Shown: one piece after another, positions 36,138-44,220 of the stretch | How positions within the stretch are numbered: position 1 is the first letter of the stretch | How the letters are laid out: every line of letters begins with the position of its first letter | NCBI RefSeq assembly: GCF_019749375.1 | Contig: NZ_JACWFE010000013.1 | Span: 303,217-367,216, forward strand | DNA: 64,000 bases | Origin: Bacillus sp. S/N-304-OC-R1 | GTDB lineage: Bacteria > Bacillota > Bacilli > Bacillales > Cytobacillaceae | Direction: 5' to 3' | Program-made: the position numbers and the translations under genes | Notes under the pieces: generated by a model | Databases searched by the model: none | The model's input: the letters and a program-made list of their open reading frames with translations, nothing else | What the model was told of the DNA's origin: nothing

Positions 36138-36170
36138 GAGTATCGGTAAACGTACCGATACTCTTTTTAT
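36138..36170 (+). terminator. Terminator of ypmP
   Basis: GAGTATCGGTA ... TACCGATACTC, then TTTTTATTTTT. Confidence 0.92.
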
Positions 36171-36186
36171 TTTTGCGCAATAAATA

Positions 36187-36211
36187 AACCTAAGCTTTAT
36201 AAGCTTAGGTT
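36187..36211 (-). terminator. Terminator of the PCYCGC lipoprotein gene
   Basis: AACCTAAGCTT - 3 bases - AAGCTTAGGTT, a perfect 11-bp stem; on the minus strand it is followed by TATTTATT. Confidence 0.8.
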
Positions 36212-36219
36212 CATAGGTA

Positions 36220-36726
36220 TTAACTTGGAAATGGAGTTGGAGTTGGTTTTGAATATCCTTCTTTATACTTTTCATCGATATATTCGCGGATTTCCTTTAA
36301 GGACTTTCCATCCTTATATTGAATAATGCTTTCTGCAGCGGTTTCAAGACAAACGCCACACCGTGTCCCATGGTCATCCCACATAACATTTCCAGATTCT
36401 TTATTTTCAAAAACAAAACAATCATAATTATCTTTATGATCTGCAGATTCACCGCACCCGCAATAACAAGGAATGAACTCTAATAGTTCCTGGTGCTGTG
36501 CTGCGGCAGCGTATATTAACTGCATTTGTTCGGGTTTATCCTTGAGGAACTCAGGAAGATCTTTACTTGATTGTGTTAATTCTCTTAAGTCTCCATTATC
36601 AGCATGATACATTTTCATTTCTTCTTTATTTTGGCTTGCAGAATCTTTCGTGCTTGAAGAACAGGCAGCCAATAACATCAGTAAACATGCAATCGTCATG
36701 AAATAAATAAGGGTATTTCTCTTCAT
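36220..36726 (-). CDS. PCYCGC-motif lipoprotein
   Basis: A 168-residue lipoprotein: signal with lipobox LLAAC (Cys22). The signature IPCYCGCGES is in the middle, followed by CFVF and RCGVCLETA, so six Cys residues could bind metal. The PCYCGC family is described only by this motif; proximity to sco (copper chaperone of cytochrome oxidase) is suggestive of a metal role but is an inference. AGGTGATTAA precedes ATG 36726. The C-terminus is Pro/Thr-rich. Confidence 0.88.
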   Translation of the reverse strand: MKRNTLIYFMTIACLLMLLAACSSSTKDSASQNKEEMKMYHADNGDLRELTQSSKDLPEFLKDKPEQMQLIYAAAAQHQELLEFIPCYCGCGESADHKDNYDCFVFENKESGNVMWDDHGTRCGVCLETAAESIIQYKDGKSLKEIREYIDEKYKEGYSKPTPTPFPS

Positions 36727-36892
36727 TTAATCACCTAATAATATATTTTTTATATTTTTCCATTTCAACTATAACATAAAACGAATAATATGCTTCAAGT
36801 ATGGTTCAACGTTCATTGATTTGTCATAATACTTCCAGAAGAATTGCGTATTTTGTAGTAAATAAATGATTTTAAAGGAATTTTGATACCAC

Positions 36893-36900
36893 TTGTCGAA
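36893..36900 (+). promoter_or_regulatory. Candidate Spo0A box upstream of the sensor kinase gene
   Basis: TTGTCGAA contains the core TGTCGAA of the Spo0A recognition sequence, 42 bases before the kinase ATG. A single 7-8 base match can arise by chance. Confidence 0.35.
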
Positions 36901-36941
36901 AAGATAATTCGTTGAGAATATAAGGATGCGGGGACTGATTT

Positions 36942-38585
36942 ATGAAGGATCACATTAATAACCTCCCATTGACAAAAAAAGTTTTTTTATTCTCCTTTTT
37001 TATCAGTTTGATATTGGTTTTTCTAACGGCTGGTATTAGTGTAATTATACAAACTAAGCAAATGGAAGAGCAAATGAGGTACCGAGTCGGTGAGATGTCG
37101 TTATTATGGAGTACCTCTTTTGATTCAGCTGAAATTACGGAGTTAAATATTCATCGAAATCTTAACAATCCATCTTATAAAAACATTACTGATAAATTAT
37201 CAATCGTAAATGAGAAAGCTCGTTATACGAGTGCACTTTTGTTTGCTACGGATGTTACAGCAGAAGGTGAAATATTTATTCTTGCTAGTTCTAAAAGCTA
37301 TAAAAAAATAGGATTGATGCCATTATCTTACTATCATGCTAGCAAAGAATATTTGAAAGGATTTAACCAAGCCTTATCGGGAAAAAAAGTGACTACAACA
37401 AAGATGTATAGAGACAAATATGGACCTTGGATTACTTCATTTGTTCCTATATATGAAGAAGATGGTAAGGTAGCTGGAATTCTTAGCTTTGATATTAATG
37501 CCGAATTAATTACTCACTATCAAAAAAATATTTCTGTTTATTTGATAGGAATTTTTATTGTCATGACCATTATCGGTTATTTGATTTTGAGAAGGGGCAT
37601 AAAAATGTTTTTAAGTCCAGTTAATGAAATTATTGCTGGATTGAATGAAGTTAGTAAGGGGAATTTTAATATCAAATTAAAGTTCGGTCATCAAAATGAT
37701 TTAGGGATTTTAGCAGAACGTTTTAACAATATGACAAGTCAGCTTTCTCTGCTTTTTGATCGATTATCGGCAACTTCAGAGCAATTAGGAACCATTCACA
37801 AAAATGCTGTATCTATGCATCGTTTTGAAGAAGCGATTGATGAGATGGAACAAATTCTTCAAAAGACAAAAATTCAGCGTGAGCTTCAAAGAGCAGAAAA
37901 AATGAATGCAATAGGACAGCTTGCTGCCTCTGTAGCTCATGAAATAAGAAATCCAATGACAGTTGTAAAAGGATTTTTACAGATTTTTTTAGCAAAAGAG
38001 CAAATGAGCGAAGAAGAACGGATGTACATAAGACTTATGATAGAAGAAATGAGTCGTGCGGAAACCATCATTAATGATTACCTTTCATTAGCAAAGCCAG
38101 ACATCGAACTGATGGAGAAATTAAATGCAGCAGAAATTGCCTCAAAGGTGCTTGATTTAATGAACTCCTATGCAATGATGTCAAAAAATATTTTGGTTAT
38201 TCCTAATTTAAATGAAGACGTCTATATTAAAGGCAATGTTAGTGAGTTAAAGCAGGTATTAATTAATATTTTAAAAAATGGAATTGAAGCAATGAAAGAC
38301 GGTGGAACTCTAAGAATAGACGTATATAAAGAAGCTAATTATGGAGTGTTCCAAATAAGTGATTCAGGAATTGGAATGACACCTGAAGAATTAGAACGCT
38401 TAGGCACAGCATTTTATTCCTTAAAAGAAAAAGGGACCGGAATTGGAATGATGGTTTGCTATCAGATTATTGAGAGGATGAAGGGAAGAATCGAAGTGCA
38501 AAGTGAAAATGGAGTAGGAACTACATTTAAAATCTTTGTTCCGTTATCAGAAACTGATACAGAATTGAATGAAGGTCTCATGTAA
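36942..38585 (+). CDS. Membrane sensor histidine kinase (orphan)
   Basis: A 547-residue kinase: membrane span ~14-35, extracellular Cache-like sensor ~36-196, span ~197-217, HAMP ~218-270, HisKA with phospho-acceptor His333 (SVAHEIRNPMTVVKGFLQIF read as usual H-box), and HATPase with N-box NILKNGIEAM, DSGIGM and GTGIGMMV. The H-box resembles that of sporulation kinases (KinA-E) that feed Spo0F. There is no response regulator gene next to it. Together with the candidate Spo0A box this suggests a phosphorelay input, but this is an inference. Ribosome site GATGCGGGGACTG is weak. Confidence 0.9.
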   Translation: MKDHINNLPLTKKVFLFSFFISLILVFLTAGISVIIQTKQMEEQMRYRVGEMSLLWSTSFDSAEITELNIHRNLNNPSYKNITDKLSIVNEKARYTSALLFATDVTAEGEIFILASSKSYKKIGLMPLSYYHASKEYLKGFNQALSGKKVTTTKMYRDKYGPWITSFVPIYEEDGKVAGILSFDINAELITHYQKNISVYLIGIFIVMTIIGYLILRRGIKMFLSPVNEIIAGLNEVSKGNFNIKLKFGHQNDLGILAERFNNMTSQLSLLFDRLSATSEQLGTIHKNAVSMHRFEEAIDEMEQILQKTKIQRELQRAEKMNAIGQLAASVAHEIRNPMTVVKGFLQIFLAKEQMSEEERMYIRLMIEEMSRAETIINDYLSLAKPDIELMEKLNAAEIASKVLDLMNSYAMMSKNILVIPNLNEDVYIKGNVSELKQVLINILKNGIEAMKDGGTLRIDVYKEANYGVFQISDSGIGMTPEELERLGTAFYSLKEKGTGIGMMVCYQIIERMKGRIEVQSENGVGTTFKIFVPLSETDTELNEGLM

Positions 38586-38659
38586 ATTTTTTTGAGTACA
38601 TAGAAATCCCTGCTATTTATTCAGTTTGTGAATATGTTGAATAGAGGGGGTATTCAGTA

Positions 38660-39646
38660 ATGAGGATGAAAAATATTCTTCTCTTTAGTGATTTCGGCAT
38701 TGATGATATTGTAGCAACTTTGTTTGCTTACTTATGCCCGGAGATTAATATTGTTGGAATCGTTGCAGATTATGGAAATGTATCGAGAAAAAGTGCAATT
38801 AGAAACGCAGCCTATTTAGAAGAAGTGACTGGTATTAAAAATATCCCGATTTTTGGGGGTGCTGAACTCCCTTTAACAGGAGAAATGCCTAAATATGTCC
38901 CAGAGGTACATGGTATTGAAGGGCTGGGCCCGATTGTACCCAATTTACAAGTAGATGAAAACCTATTTGAAAACTTCAACGAAGTGAATTCACTAATTGA
39001 AAAGTATAAAGATAATATTACGATTGTTAGTATTGGCAGACTTTCATCCTTAGCTGCAGCCTTTATATTGTCTCCGAGATTAATGGAGAAGGTGAAGGAT
39101 TATTACATAATGGGCGGAGCCTTTAATGTGCCTGGGAATGTTACACCAGCTGCAGAGGCAAACTTTTATGGTGATCCATATGCTGCAAAAATCTTAATTA
39201 ATAATGCACATAAAAGAATACATCTGTTTCCGCTAGATGTCACAATGTCTGCGACTATTACACCATCAATCATTAATTCTCTTCATCAATATTATGAAGC
39301 AACTAAGAATAAAATTGGTCTTTTAGTAAAGCCGATGGTTGATTATTATTACTCATCCTATAAAAAATCTAATCCAGGGATTAGCGGAAGTCCTCTTCAT
39401 GATGTATTCACGTTATGGGCTTTATTGGACAGATCTGATATTCAATACCGAGAGGTCCCTATCCAAATAGTAGTTGATAATGGGATTGCATTTGGGAAAA
39501 GTATCGGAGATTTTAGAAAAAATCCTGATTTAAGGTCGAAGGATTATAAAGTTCATAAGGTTGCAGTACAATTTAATTATAAAACATTTGTTAAAGACTT
39601 CTTTGAAATTATGAGAACACCTGAATCTAATATTCTTGAAAAATAA
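38660..39646 (+). CDS. Nucleoside hydrolase-family protein with altered catalytic motif
   Basis: A 328-residue protein of the inosine-uridine nucleoside hydrolase fold, which normally splits N-glycosidic bonds of nucleosides. The usual Ca2+/catalytic motif DxDxxxDD reads FSDFGIDD here (residues 9-16): the first Asp, the general base in characterised enzymes, is Phe9. The distal metal-binding Asp is kept (SPLHDVFTLWA), and MGGAFNVPGNVTPAAEANFYGDP is typical. It may have changed substrate or be a binding protein. AGAGGGGGT precedes ATG 38660. No nucleoside transporter is nearby. Confidence 0.85.
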   Translation: MRMKNILLFSDFGIDDIVATLFAYLCPEINIVGIVADYGNVSRKSAIRNAAYLEEVTGIKNIPIFGGAELPLTGEMPKYVPEVHGIEGLGPIVPNLQVDENLFENFNEVNSLIEKYKDNITIVSIGRLSSLAAAFILSPRLMEKVKDYYIMGGAFNVPGNVTPAAEANFYGDPYAAKILINNAHKRIHLFPLDVTMSATITPSIINSLHQYYEATKNKIGLLVKPMVDYYYSSYKKSNPGISGSPLHDVFTLWALLDRSDIQYREVPIQIVVDNGIAFGKSIGDFRKNPDLRSKDYKVHKVAVQFNYKTFVKDFFEIMRTPESNILEK

Positions 39647-39748
39647 GCTTAATCTTAATAATGTCACAAGTTAGCCAAACATTTTTCTTTCTTCTTTCGT
39701 TTCTGTCTGCTAGAATAGTTTCGAATATGCAGAGGAGCGGATAAAGAA

Positions 39749-40330
39749 ATGAAGTCTAGGATATACGTGATCATGGTAACGGTACTAACAGTGTTTCTAA
39801 TGTCGGCTTGTGGAAAAGGTGAAATAAAGGATGCAAAAAATTGGCCAATTGCTGATTTTACATTTACTGATCAAAATAAAGAGCCACTTGGTTTAGCTGA
39901 TTTAAAAGGCAAGGTTTGGGTTGCAGATTTTATCTATACAAATTGTCCAGATATTTGCCTGCCAATGACATATAATATGACTAAGTTGCAAGCTTTGGCA
40001 AAGAAAGAAAAGATTGAGAACATAGAGTTTGTTTCTTTTAGTGTTGATCCTGAATTTGATAGTCCAGAGGTTTTAACTAAGTATGCTAATAATTTTGATT
40101 TAGACTTAAGAAAGTGGCACTTTTTAACAGGTTATAAACAAGAAGAAATTGAAAAATTTGCAATGTCTAATTTTAAAACAATTGTAAAGAAGCCACAAAA
40201 TGACCCGAACGTTATTCACCAGTCATTCTTTTACTTAGTGAATCAGGACGGAAAGATTATGAAGGTTTATTCTGGATTAGAAGATATCCCATTCGATGAA
40301 ATTATTAGTGATATTAAGACATTACAATAG
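39749..40330 (+). CDS. sco: SCO1/SenC family copper-binding lipoprotein (YpmQ)
   Basis: A 193-residue membrane-anchored thioredoxin-fold protein required for the CuA site of cytochrome c oxidase. Lipobox LMSAC, Cys21; copper ligands Cys66 and Cys70 (TNCPDICLPMT) and His157 (NVIHQSF), the full Cys-Cys-His set. AGGAGCGGAT precedes ATG 39749. B. subtilis ypmQ/sco has the same neighbours (ilvA, ypmP, ypmR). Confidence 0.95.
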   Translation: MKSRIYVIMVTVLTVFLMSACGKGEIKDAKNWPIADFTFTDQNKEPLGLADLKGKVWVADFIYTNCPDICLPMTYNMTKLQALAKKEKIENIEFVSFSVDPEFDSPEVLTKYANNFDLDLRKWHFLTGYKQEEIEKFAMSNFKTIVKKPQNDPNVIHQSFFYLVNQDGKIMKVYSGLEDIPFDEIISDIKTLQ

Positions 40331-40354
40331 ACCTTTAATAGGTCTATTTTCTTT
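40327..40354 (+). terminator. Terminator of sco
   Basis: ATAGACCT - 4-5 bases - AGGTCTAT, then TTTCTTTT; overlaps the stop codon. Confidence 0.8.
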
Positions 40355-40490
40355 TAAATTCTGGATTTAGTTTAACATTTTTTCCAGATTGTTATTTTGT
40401 CATGAATAAAGTTGAACGTGCTATAATAAGCTATACGGTATTTAGTCCCCCCACCTCTAAAAGGTTACGTTATCAAAGGCGGGTGATATT

Positions 40491-41324
40491 ATGAAATTTA
40501 AACTCCTCATTTTCATTCTAAGCATTTTCATATTAGCTTCATGCAATATTCAAACCTCCTCGAATTTTGCGAAATTAAATCAAGCCAAACAAACTGCTTT
40601 AACGGCAAAAAACGAGCTGCCGGAAGATTTTGTTCCTCATGACATTACGATTGTTTCAGCAGGAGATTCACTGACAGAAGGTGTAGGGGACAGTACAAAT
40701 CGTGGGGGTTATATTCCTTATTTGAAAGATAAATTGGAACATAGCAAAGGAATAAGCGAGGCTCATTTTTATAATTTTGGTGTTAAGGGAAATCGCTCTG
40801 ATCAGCTTCTAACTAGACTGGATTCCAAGAAAATAGAGTCTGCAATCGGAAAAGCGAATATGGTCATTGTGACAATTGGCGGAAATGATATGATGAAGGT
40901 TGTTCGCGAAAATTTTTCTGACTTGAATTTTCACGCTTTTGAAAAGCAAAGACTCTTGTATAAAGAAAATTTAAATGAGGTCATCGTAAAAATTCGAGAT
41001 GAAAACCCAAATAGTATGATCGTACTTGTTGGTCTATATAATCCATTCTTAAAATGGTTTGCGAATATAAATGAAATTAACCAGATCGTAGATGAATGGA
41101 ATGAAACGAGCAAGGAAATCCTAGGGAAATATCCGAATACGTATTTTGTTGAAATTGAAGATATTTTTCAGCATAATGCGGAGAATTTACTATACACTGA
41201 TTACTTTCATCCGAATGATAAAGGCTATAAATTAATTGCTGAACGCGTATACGATACTTTAGAAAAGGAAGCATTAAATAAGCTTTCGAAGGGACTTTAC
41301 ACAGTTGGGAATGGAGAGAATTAA
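40491..41324 (+). CDS. ypmR: SGNH/GDSL lipase-like lipoprotein YpmR
   Basis: A 277-residue exported SGNH hydrolase. Lipobox ILASC gives Cys18; catalytic block I is SAGDSLTEGVGDS with Ser60, block III IGGNDMM, and block V YTDYFHPNDKGY with the Asp-x-x-His pair. It probably hydrolyses lipid or acyl esters outside the membrane. AAAGGCGGGTGAT precedes ATG 40491. ypmS follows after 2 bases in the same unit. Confidence 0.92.
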   Translation: MKFKLLIFILSIFILASCNIQTSSNFAKLNQAKQTALTAKNELPEDFVPHDITIVSAGDSLTEGVGDSTNRGGYIPYLKDKLEHSKGISEAHFYNFGVKGNRSDQLLTRLDSKKIESAIGKANMVIVTIGGNDMMKVVRENFSDLNFHAFEKQRLLYKENLNEVIVKIRDENPNSMIVLVGLYNPFLKWFANINEINQIVDEWNETSKEILGKYPNTYFVEIEDIFQHNAENLLYTDYFHPNDKGYKLIAERVYDTLEKEALNKLSKGLYTVGNGEN

Positions 41325-41326
41325 AA

Positions 41327-41908
41327 TTGAAAGAACAGAAATGGAAAAAGCTCTTTTTTCTATTGCTGGGGATTAATATAGTTGTAGTAATAATATTAAC
41401 TGCAGTAATAAATTCTTCTGGGAAGGATGAGAACTATTCTCCGACTCAGATAAATACAAATGGTCACGTACCATTTAAAATTCAAACAGATAAAGAGGAT
41501 TTAAATCAAGTTATTAATCATTATCTTGATAAGGAAGGATTAACGGGACCAATTGATTACAAAGTAGTTTTAGGCGATGAAGTTGAACTTTATGGGACGA
41601 TGCCGGTATTTAGTCAAGAAATACAGATGAAGCTAACGTTTGATCCCGTTGCTTTAGATAATGGGGATATTCTTCTTCAACAAAAATCAATTTCAGTAGG
41701 CCAGCTTCAGTTGCCTGTATCCTATGTCTTAAAATTTATAGGGGATAAATATAAGCTGCCTGATTGGGTTACCATTCAGCCAAACAAAGAGAGAATTTAT
41801 GTTTCGCTGCAAAAAATGAAGTTAAAGAGCGACATTCATGTTAAGGTAGATGAATTTAATTTAGTTAATAACGATATCCGATTCACTTTACTCGTACCTG
41901 TCAAATAA
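41327..41908 (+). CDS. ypmS: YpmS family membrane-anchored protein (DUF2140)
   Basis: A 193-residue protein with an N-terminal membrane anchor (KKLFFLLLGINIVVVIILTAVI in the first 30 residues) and an extracytoplasmic beta-rich domain (DUF2140): KVVLGDEVELYGTMPVFSQ, LPVSYVLKFIGDKYKLPDW and a closing FTLLVPVK. The fold is of lipid-binding type. The start is TTG 41327 after GGAGAG, the ribosome site lying in the end of ypmR. Role unknown, presumably tied to YpmR. Confidence 0.9.
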   Translation: MKEQKWKKLFFLLLGINIVVVIILTAVINSSGKDENYSPTQINTNGHVPFKIQTDKEDLNQVINHYLDKEGLTGPIDYKVVLGDEVELYGTMPVFSQEIQMKLTFDPVALDNGDILLQQKSISVGQLQLPVSYVLKFIGDKYKLPDWVTIQPNKERIYVSLQKMKLKSDIHVKVDEFNLVNNDIRFTLLVPVK

Positions 41909-41925
41909 ATGAAATGAAAATCATT

Positions 41926-41960
41926 GGCATGATGCAAAATTAGTTGCATCATGCCTTTTT
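41926..41960. terminator. Bidirectional terminator of ypmRS and the DUF4397 gene
   Basis: GGCATGATGCAA - 6 bases - TTGCATCATGCC, a perfect 12-bp stem, then TTTTTATT. Confidence 0.92.
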
Positions 41961-41961
41961 A

Positions 41962-42711
41962 TTAGTTATTAATTATTAATGCTTCTAATTCTGGTTCGCC
42001 GGAAGCGGAGCCTACAATCAAAATGGAATACACTTTATTTGGTTTAATTTGTACTTGAGGTATAGGCAGTGCAACATTAGAGGATTCTGAAATTCTTGCT
42101 TCAAAGTCAACAGTCATTGGAGAGAGTGCCAGATAGTTTGTATGCTTACGGAAGGTGATATTAGGAAAAATAACATCCCTGTCTTTAACAGCAATATCTA
42201 CTGCAGGTGCATCTGGAGAAAGGTGAATAAATCTAACCTTTGCTTCACCTCTTGGCACACGGGGATCATCTTCTAAAACTAGCCATTTTAAATTTTTCAC
42301 TGATCCTGCTGGAATAAGTGTATAGTGTTTACCAGATGCAATATCTATTTTTCTGCTTAGAACTGTTGATACCATATTATTAGCAGGATAAATATCTACT
42401 TGGTGTCTGCCAGCTGGCAATGAAAGGTAGTTGCTTGCTTCTTTATAGGAAAAGTCCTGTAATATTCTAACACCATCGATGTATATATCGACATTAAGTG
42501 CATCAATAGAAGCATGTACGAAACGGACTTTCCCAGCACCACTCTGACTTTGGTGATTTTGTCTTGTCTGAAGAGCCATATTCATATATTGCAAATGCTT
42601 TTGGTAATAGGCTATATGGTAGTTCGGGTTTGAATATTTATAATACTGTGCCAACAGATCGTAATAACTAGCCTTCTGAAAATAATGATGATAATCTCTA
42701 TTTCGGGACAT
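41962..42711 (-). CDS. Tandem DUF4397 protein with Tyr/His-rich N-terminus
   Basis: A 249-residue protein. Residues 1-55 are rich in Tyr, His and Gln (RDYHHYFQKASYYDLLAQYY) and lack a signal peptide. Two DUF4397 beta-sandwich units follow: KVRFVHASIDALNVDIYIDG (~62) and KVRFIHLSPDAPAVDIAVK (~158). The domain often occurs in cell-surface or spore-surface proteins. The Tyr-rich leader plus a sigma-K-like promoter make a spore coat or exosporium location plausible; this is an inference. GGAGCGAGGGGT precedes ATG 42711. Confidence 0.82.
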   Translation of the reverse strand: MSRNRDYHHYFQKASYYDLLAQYYKYSNPNYHIAYYQKHLQYMNMALQTRQNHQSQSGAGKVRFVHASIDALNVDIYIDGVRILQDFSYKEASNYLSLPAGRHQVDIYPANNMVSTVLSRKIDIASGKHYTLIPAGSVKNLKWLVLEDDPRVPRGEAKVRFIHLSPDAPAVDIAVKDRDVIFPNITFRKHTNYLALSPMTVDFEARISESSNVALPIPQVQIKPNKVYSILIVGSASGEPELEALIINN

Positions 42712-42746
42712 ACCCCTCGCTCCTATCTAGATGGTGTATACGCCAA

Positions 42747-42774
42747 TAACATATGCAAAAGTATATAGGTCTGT
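42747..42774 (-). promoter_or_regulatory. Sigma-K-like promoter of the DUF4397 gene
   Basis: On the minus strand, AC (42774-42773), 17 bases, CATATGTTA (42755-42747), which fits the sigma-K pattern AC-N16/17-CATANNNTA. Low-information motif. Confidence 0.4.
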
Positions 42775-42822
42775 GTCATTATTCATTTCAACTTCAGAAT
42801 TTTAACAAGACTAAAAAAACAC

Positions 42823-42851
42823 TTTACATGTGGATAGATATTCCATATAAT
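42823..42851 (+). promoter_or_regulatory. Sigma-A promoter of the leader/RsgA-paralogue unit
   Basis: TTTACA (42823-42828), exactly 17 bases, TATAAT (42846-42851). Start site near 42858; the transcript would begin about 27 bases before the leader ORF. Confidence 0.75.
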
Positions 42852-42884
42852 AAGAATAATTAGATGAAAGGTGGGTGAAGTGCA

Positions 42885-42956
42885 ATGACAACATTATTAA
42901 TTGTAAATACACTTATTGTCGATAATATGTGCACAGCCCAATCTCATTCTGTTTAA
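42885..42956 (+). CDS. Leader peptide (23 residues) of an attenuator
   Basis: ATG 42885 preceded by AAAGGTGGGTGA; peptide MTTLLIVNTLIVDN then MCTAQSHSV, stop TAA 42954-42956. Codons 16-19 contain the strand 42931-42940 (GCACAGCCCA) that pairs with 42997-43006, so translation of the leader must influence the downstream fold. Good ribosome site and placement between a promoter and a terminator argue that it is translated. I do not recognise the peptide. Confidence 0.6.
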   Translation: MTTLLIVNTLIVDNMCTAQSHSV

Positions 42957-43022
42957 TTTACCTTAGAAGAGTTCATTTTCTATGCTTATTAAACCATGGG
43001 CTGTGCTGCCTATGGTTTTTTT
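42931..43022 (+). promoter_or_regulatory. Terminator/antiterminator attenuator upstream of the RsgA paralogue
   Basis: Two mutually exclusive structures. Antiterminator: GCACAGCCCA (42931-42940) with TGGGCTGTGC (42997-43006), ten perfect pairs. Terminator: AAACCAT (42991-42997) with ATGGTTT (43012-43018), continued by GGC/GCC inside, then a run of T to about 43022. The antiterminator consumes the 5' half of the terminator. If a ribosome stalls early in the leader, the antiterminator can form and the GTPase is transcribed; a ribosome completing the leader covers its 5' strand and favours termination. Confidence 0.65.
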
Positions 43023-43050
43023 ATATTTTAATAGCATGGAGGAAGAAGAT

Positions 43051-44118
43051 TTGAATTTAACTACAATTGGTTTTAATGATTATTTTGAAAAAGCATTTGA
43101 TGAATATAAGGCAGAAGGCTATACGGTTGGCCGTATTTCTTTGGAGCATAAAAGAATGTACCGCGTTTGGACAGAAGATGGAGAATTATTATGTGAAGTG
43201 GCTGGTAAGTTCTCTTATATGGCAGCTTCCAGGGAGGATTATCCGGCAGTTGGCGATTGGGTTGTGATAAAGGCTCGTCCGAGTGAAGGGCGTGGAACGA
43301 TCCATACTGTTCTCCCTAGAAAAAGCAAATTTTCTAGAAAATCAGCAGGTACCAATACAGAAGAGCAAATTGTTGCCGCAAATGTGGATACTATTTTTCT
43401 CGTTAACTCCCTTAATGATGATTTAAATTTACGGCGAATCGAAAGATATTTACTGTTATCTTGGGAAAGTGGAGCAAATCCGGTAATCGTATTAACAAAA
43501 GCGGATTTAAGTGATCATTTAGAAGAGCAGCTCTCTGAAATTGAAGGCATTGCAATGGGTGTTCCAGTCATCGCTATTAGTGTTATGGAGGAAAAGGGCC
43601 TAGATTGTCTAATGCCTTACCTGCTTCCGGGAAAAACGGTGGCACTATTAGGATCATCAGGAGTTGGCAAGTCAACCTTAACGAATTATTTATTAGGGAA
43701 AGAAAAGCAAAAAATACAGGATATTCGTGAAGGCGATGATAAAGGCAGGCATACGACTACTCATCGTGAGCTAGTCCTGCTTCCAGAGGGGACCGTCTTA
43801 ATTGACACACCTGGAATGAGAGAGCTTCAGCTTTGGGAAGGCGGCGATGGCCTAGCGGAAAGCTTTAATGATATTGAGGAGCTGGCTCAGCAATGTAAAT
43901 ATAGAAACTGCAGCCATAATGAAGAACCAGGCTGTGCCATCCAAAATGCAATAGTGATGGGAACTCTAGATAAGAGCCGTTTTATGAGCTTCAAAAAGCT
44001 GCAAAAGGAATTAGCCTTTTTAGAAAGAAAACAGGATCAGCGGGCACAAGCAGAAGAGAAAAAACGGTGGAAAAGCATTAATATAAGCATGAAAAATTCA
44101 AAAAAGAAAATGTATTAA
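43051..44118 (+). CDS. RsgA/YjeQ-type circularly permuted GTPase (paralogue)
   Basis: A 355-residue GTPase of the RsgA family, which tests and matures the 30S subunit. Order is permuted: OB-fold (~40-115), G4 TKAD at 149-152, P-loop GSSGVGKST at 201-209, G3 DTPG at 252-255, then a zinc site Cys282, Cys287, His289, Cys295. It is longer and more divergent at the N-terminus than a typical RsgA (~290-300), resembling the second RsgA-like protein of many Firmicutes. TTG 43051 follows ATGGAGGAAGAAG; upstream in-frame ATG codons (42982, 43036) lie in the terminator or ribosome site. Expression appears controlled by the leader. Confidence 0.88.
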   Translation: MNLTTIGFNDYFEKAFDEYKAEGYTVGRISLEHKRMYRVWTEDGELLCEVAGKFSYMAASREDYPAVGDWVVIKARPSEGRGTIHTVLPRKSKFSRKSAGTNTEEQIVAANVDTIFLVNSLNDDLNLRRIERYLLLSWESGANPVIVLTKADLSDHLEEQLSEIEGIAMGVPVIAISVMEEKGLDCLMPYLLPGKTVALLGSSGVGKSTLTNYLLGKEKQKIQDIREGDDKGRHTTTHRELVLLPEGTVLIDTPGMRELQLWEGGDGLAESFNDIEELAQQCKYRNCSHNEEPGCAIQNAIVMGTLDKSRFMSFKKLQKELAFLERKQDQRAQAEEKKRWKSINISMKNSKKKMY

Positions 44119-44130
44119 CGATTAAAGCAG

Positions 44131-44157
44131 GACCTCTTGGAAAAGAGGTCTCTTTTG
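44131..44157 (+). terminator. Terminator of the RsgA-paralogue gene
   Basis: GACCTCTT - GGAA - AAGAGGTC, then TCTTTTGCTT. Confidence 0.85.
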
Positions 44158-44220
44158 CTTATAAACGCATTTTCTTTTATGCTAATATTAGCATTCATAT
44201 CTTCGAAAGAGGTGTTAGTC

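Noticed and set aside
44137..44220. Longer msrA with a signal-like N-terminus
   Set aside because: The upstream start lies in the terminator of the preceding gene; ATG 44221 has a proper ribosome site and gives the usual MsrA length.
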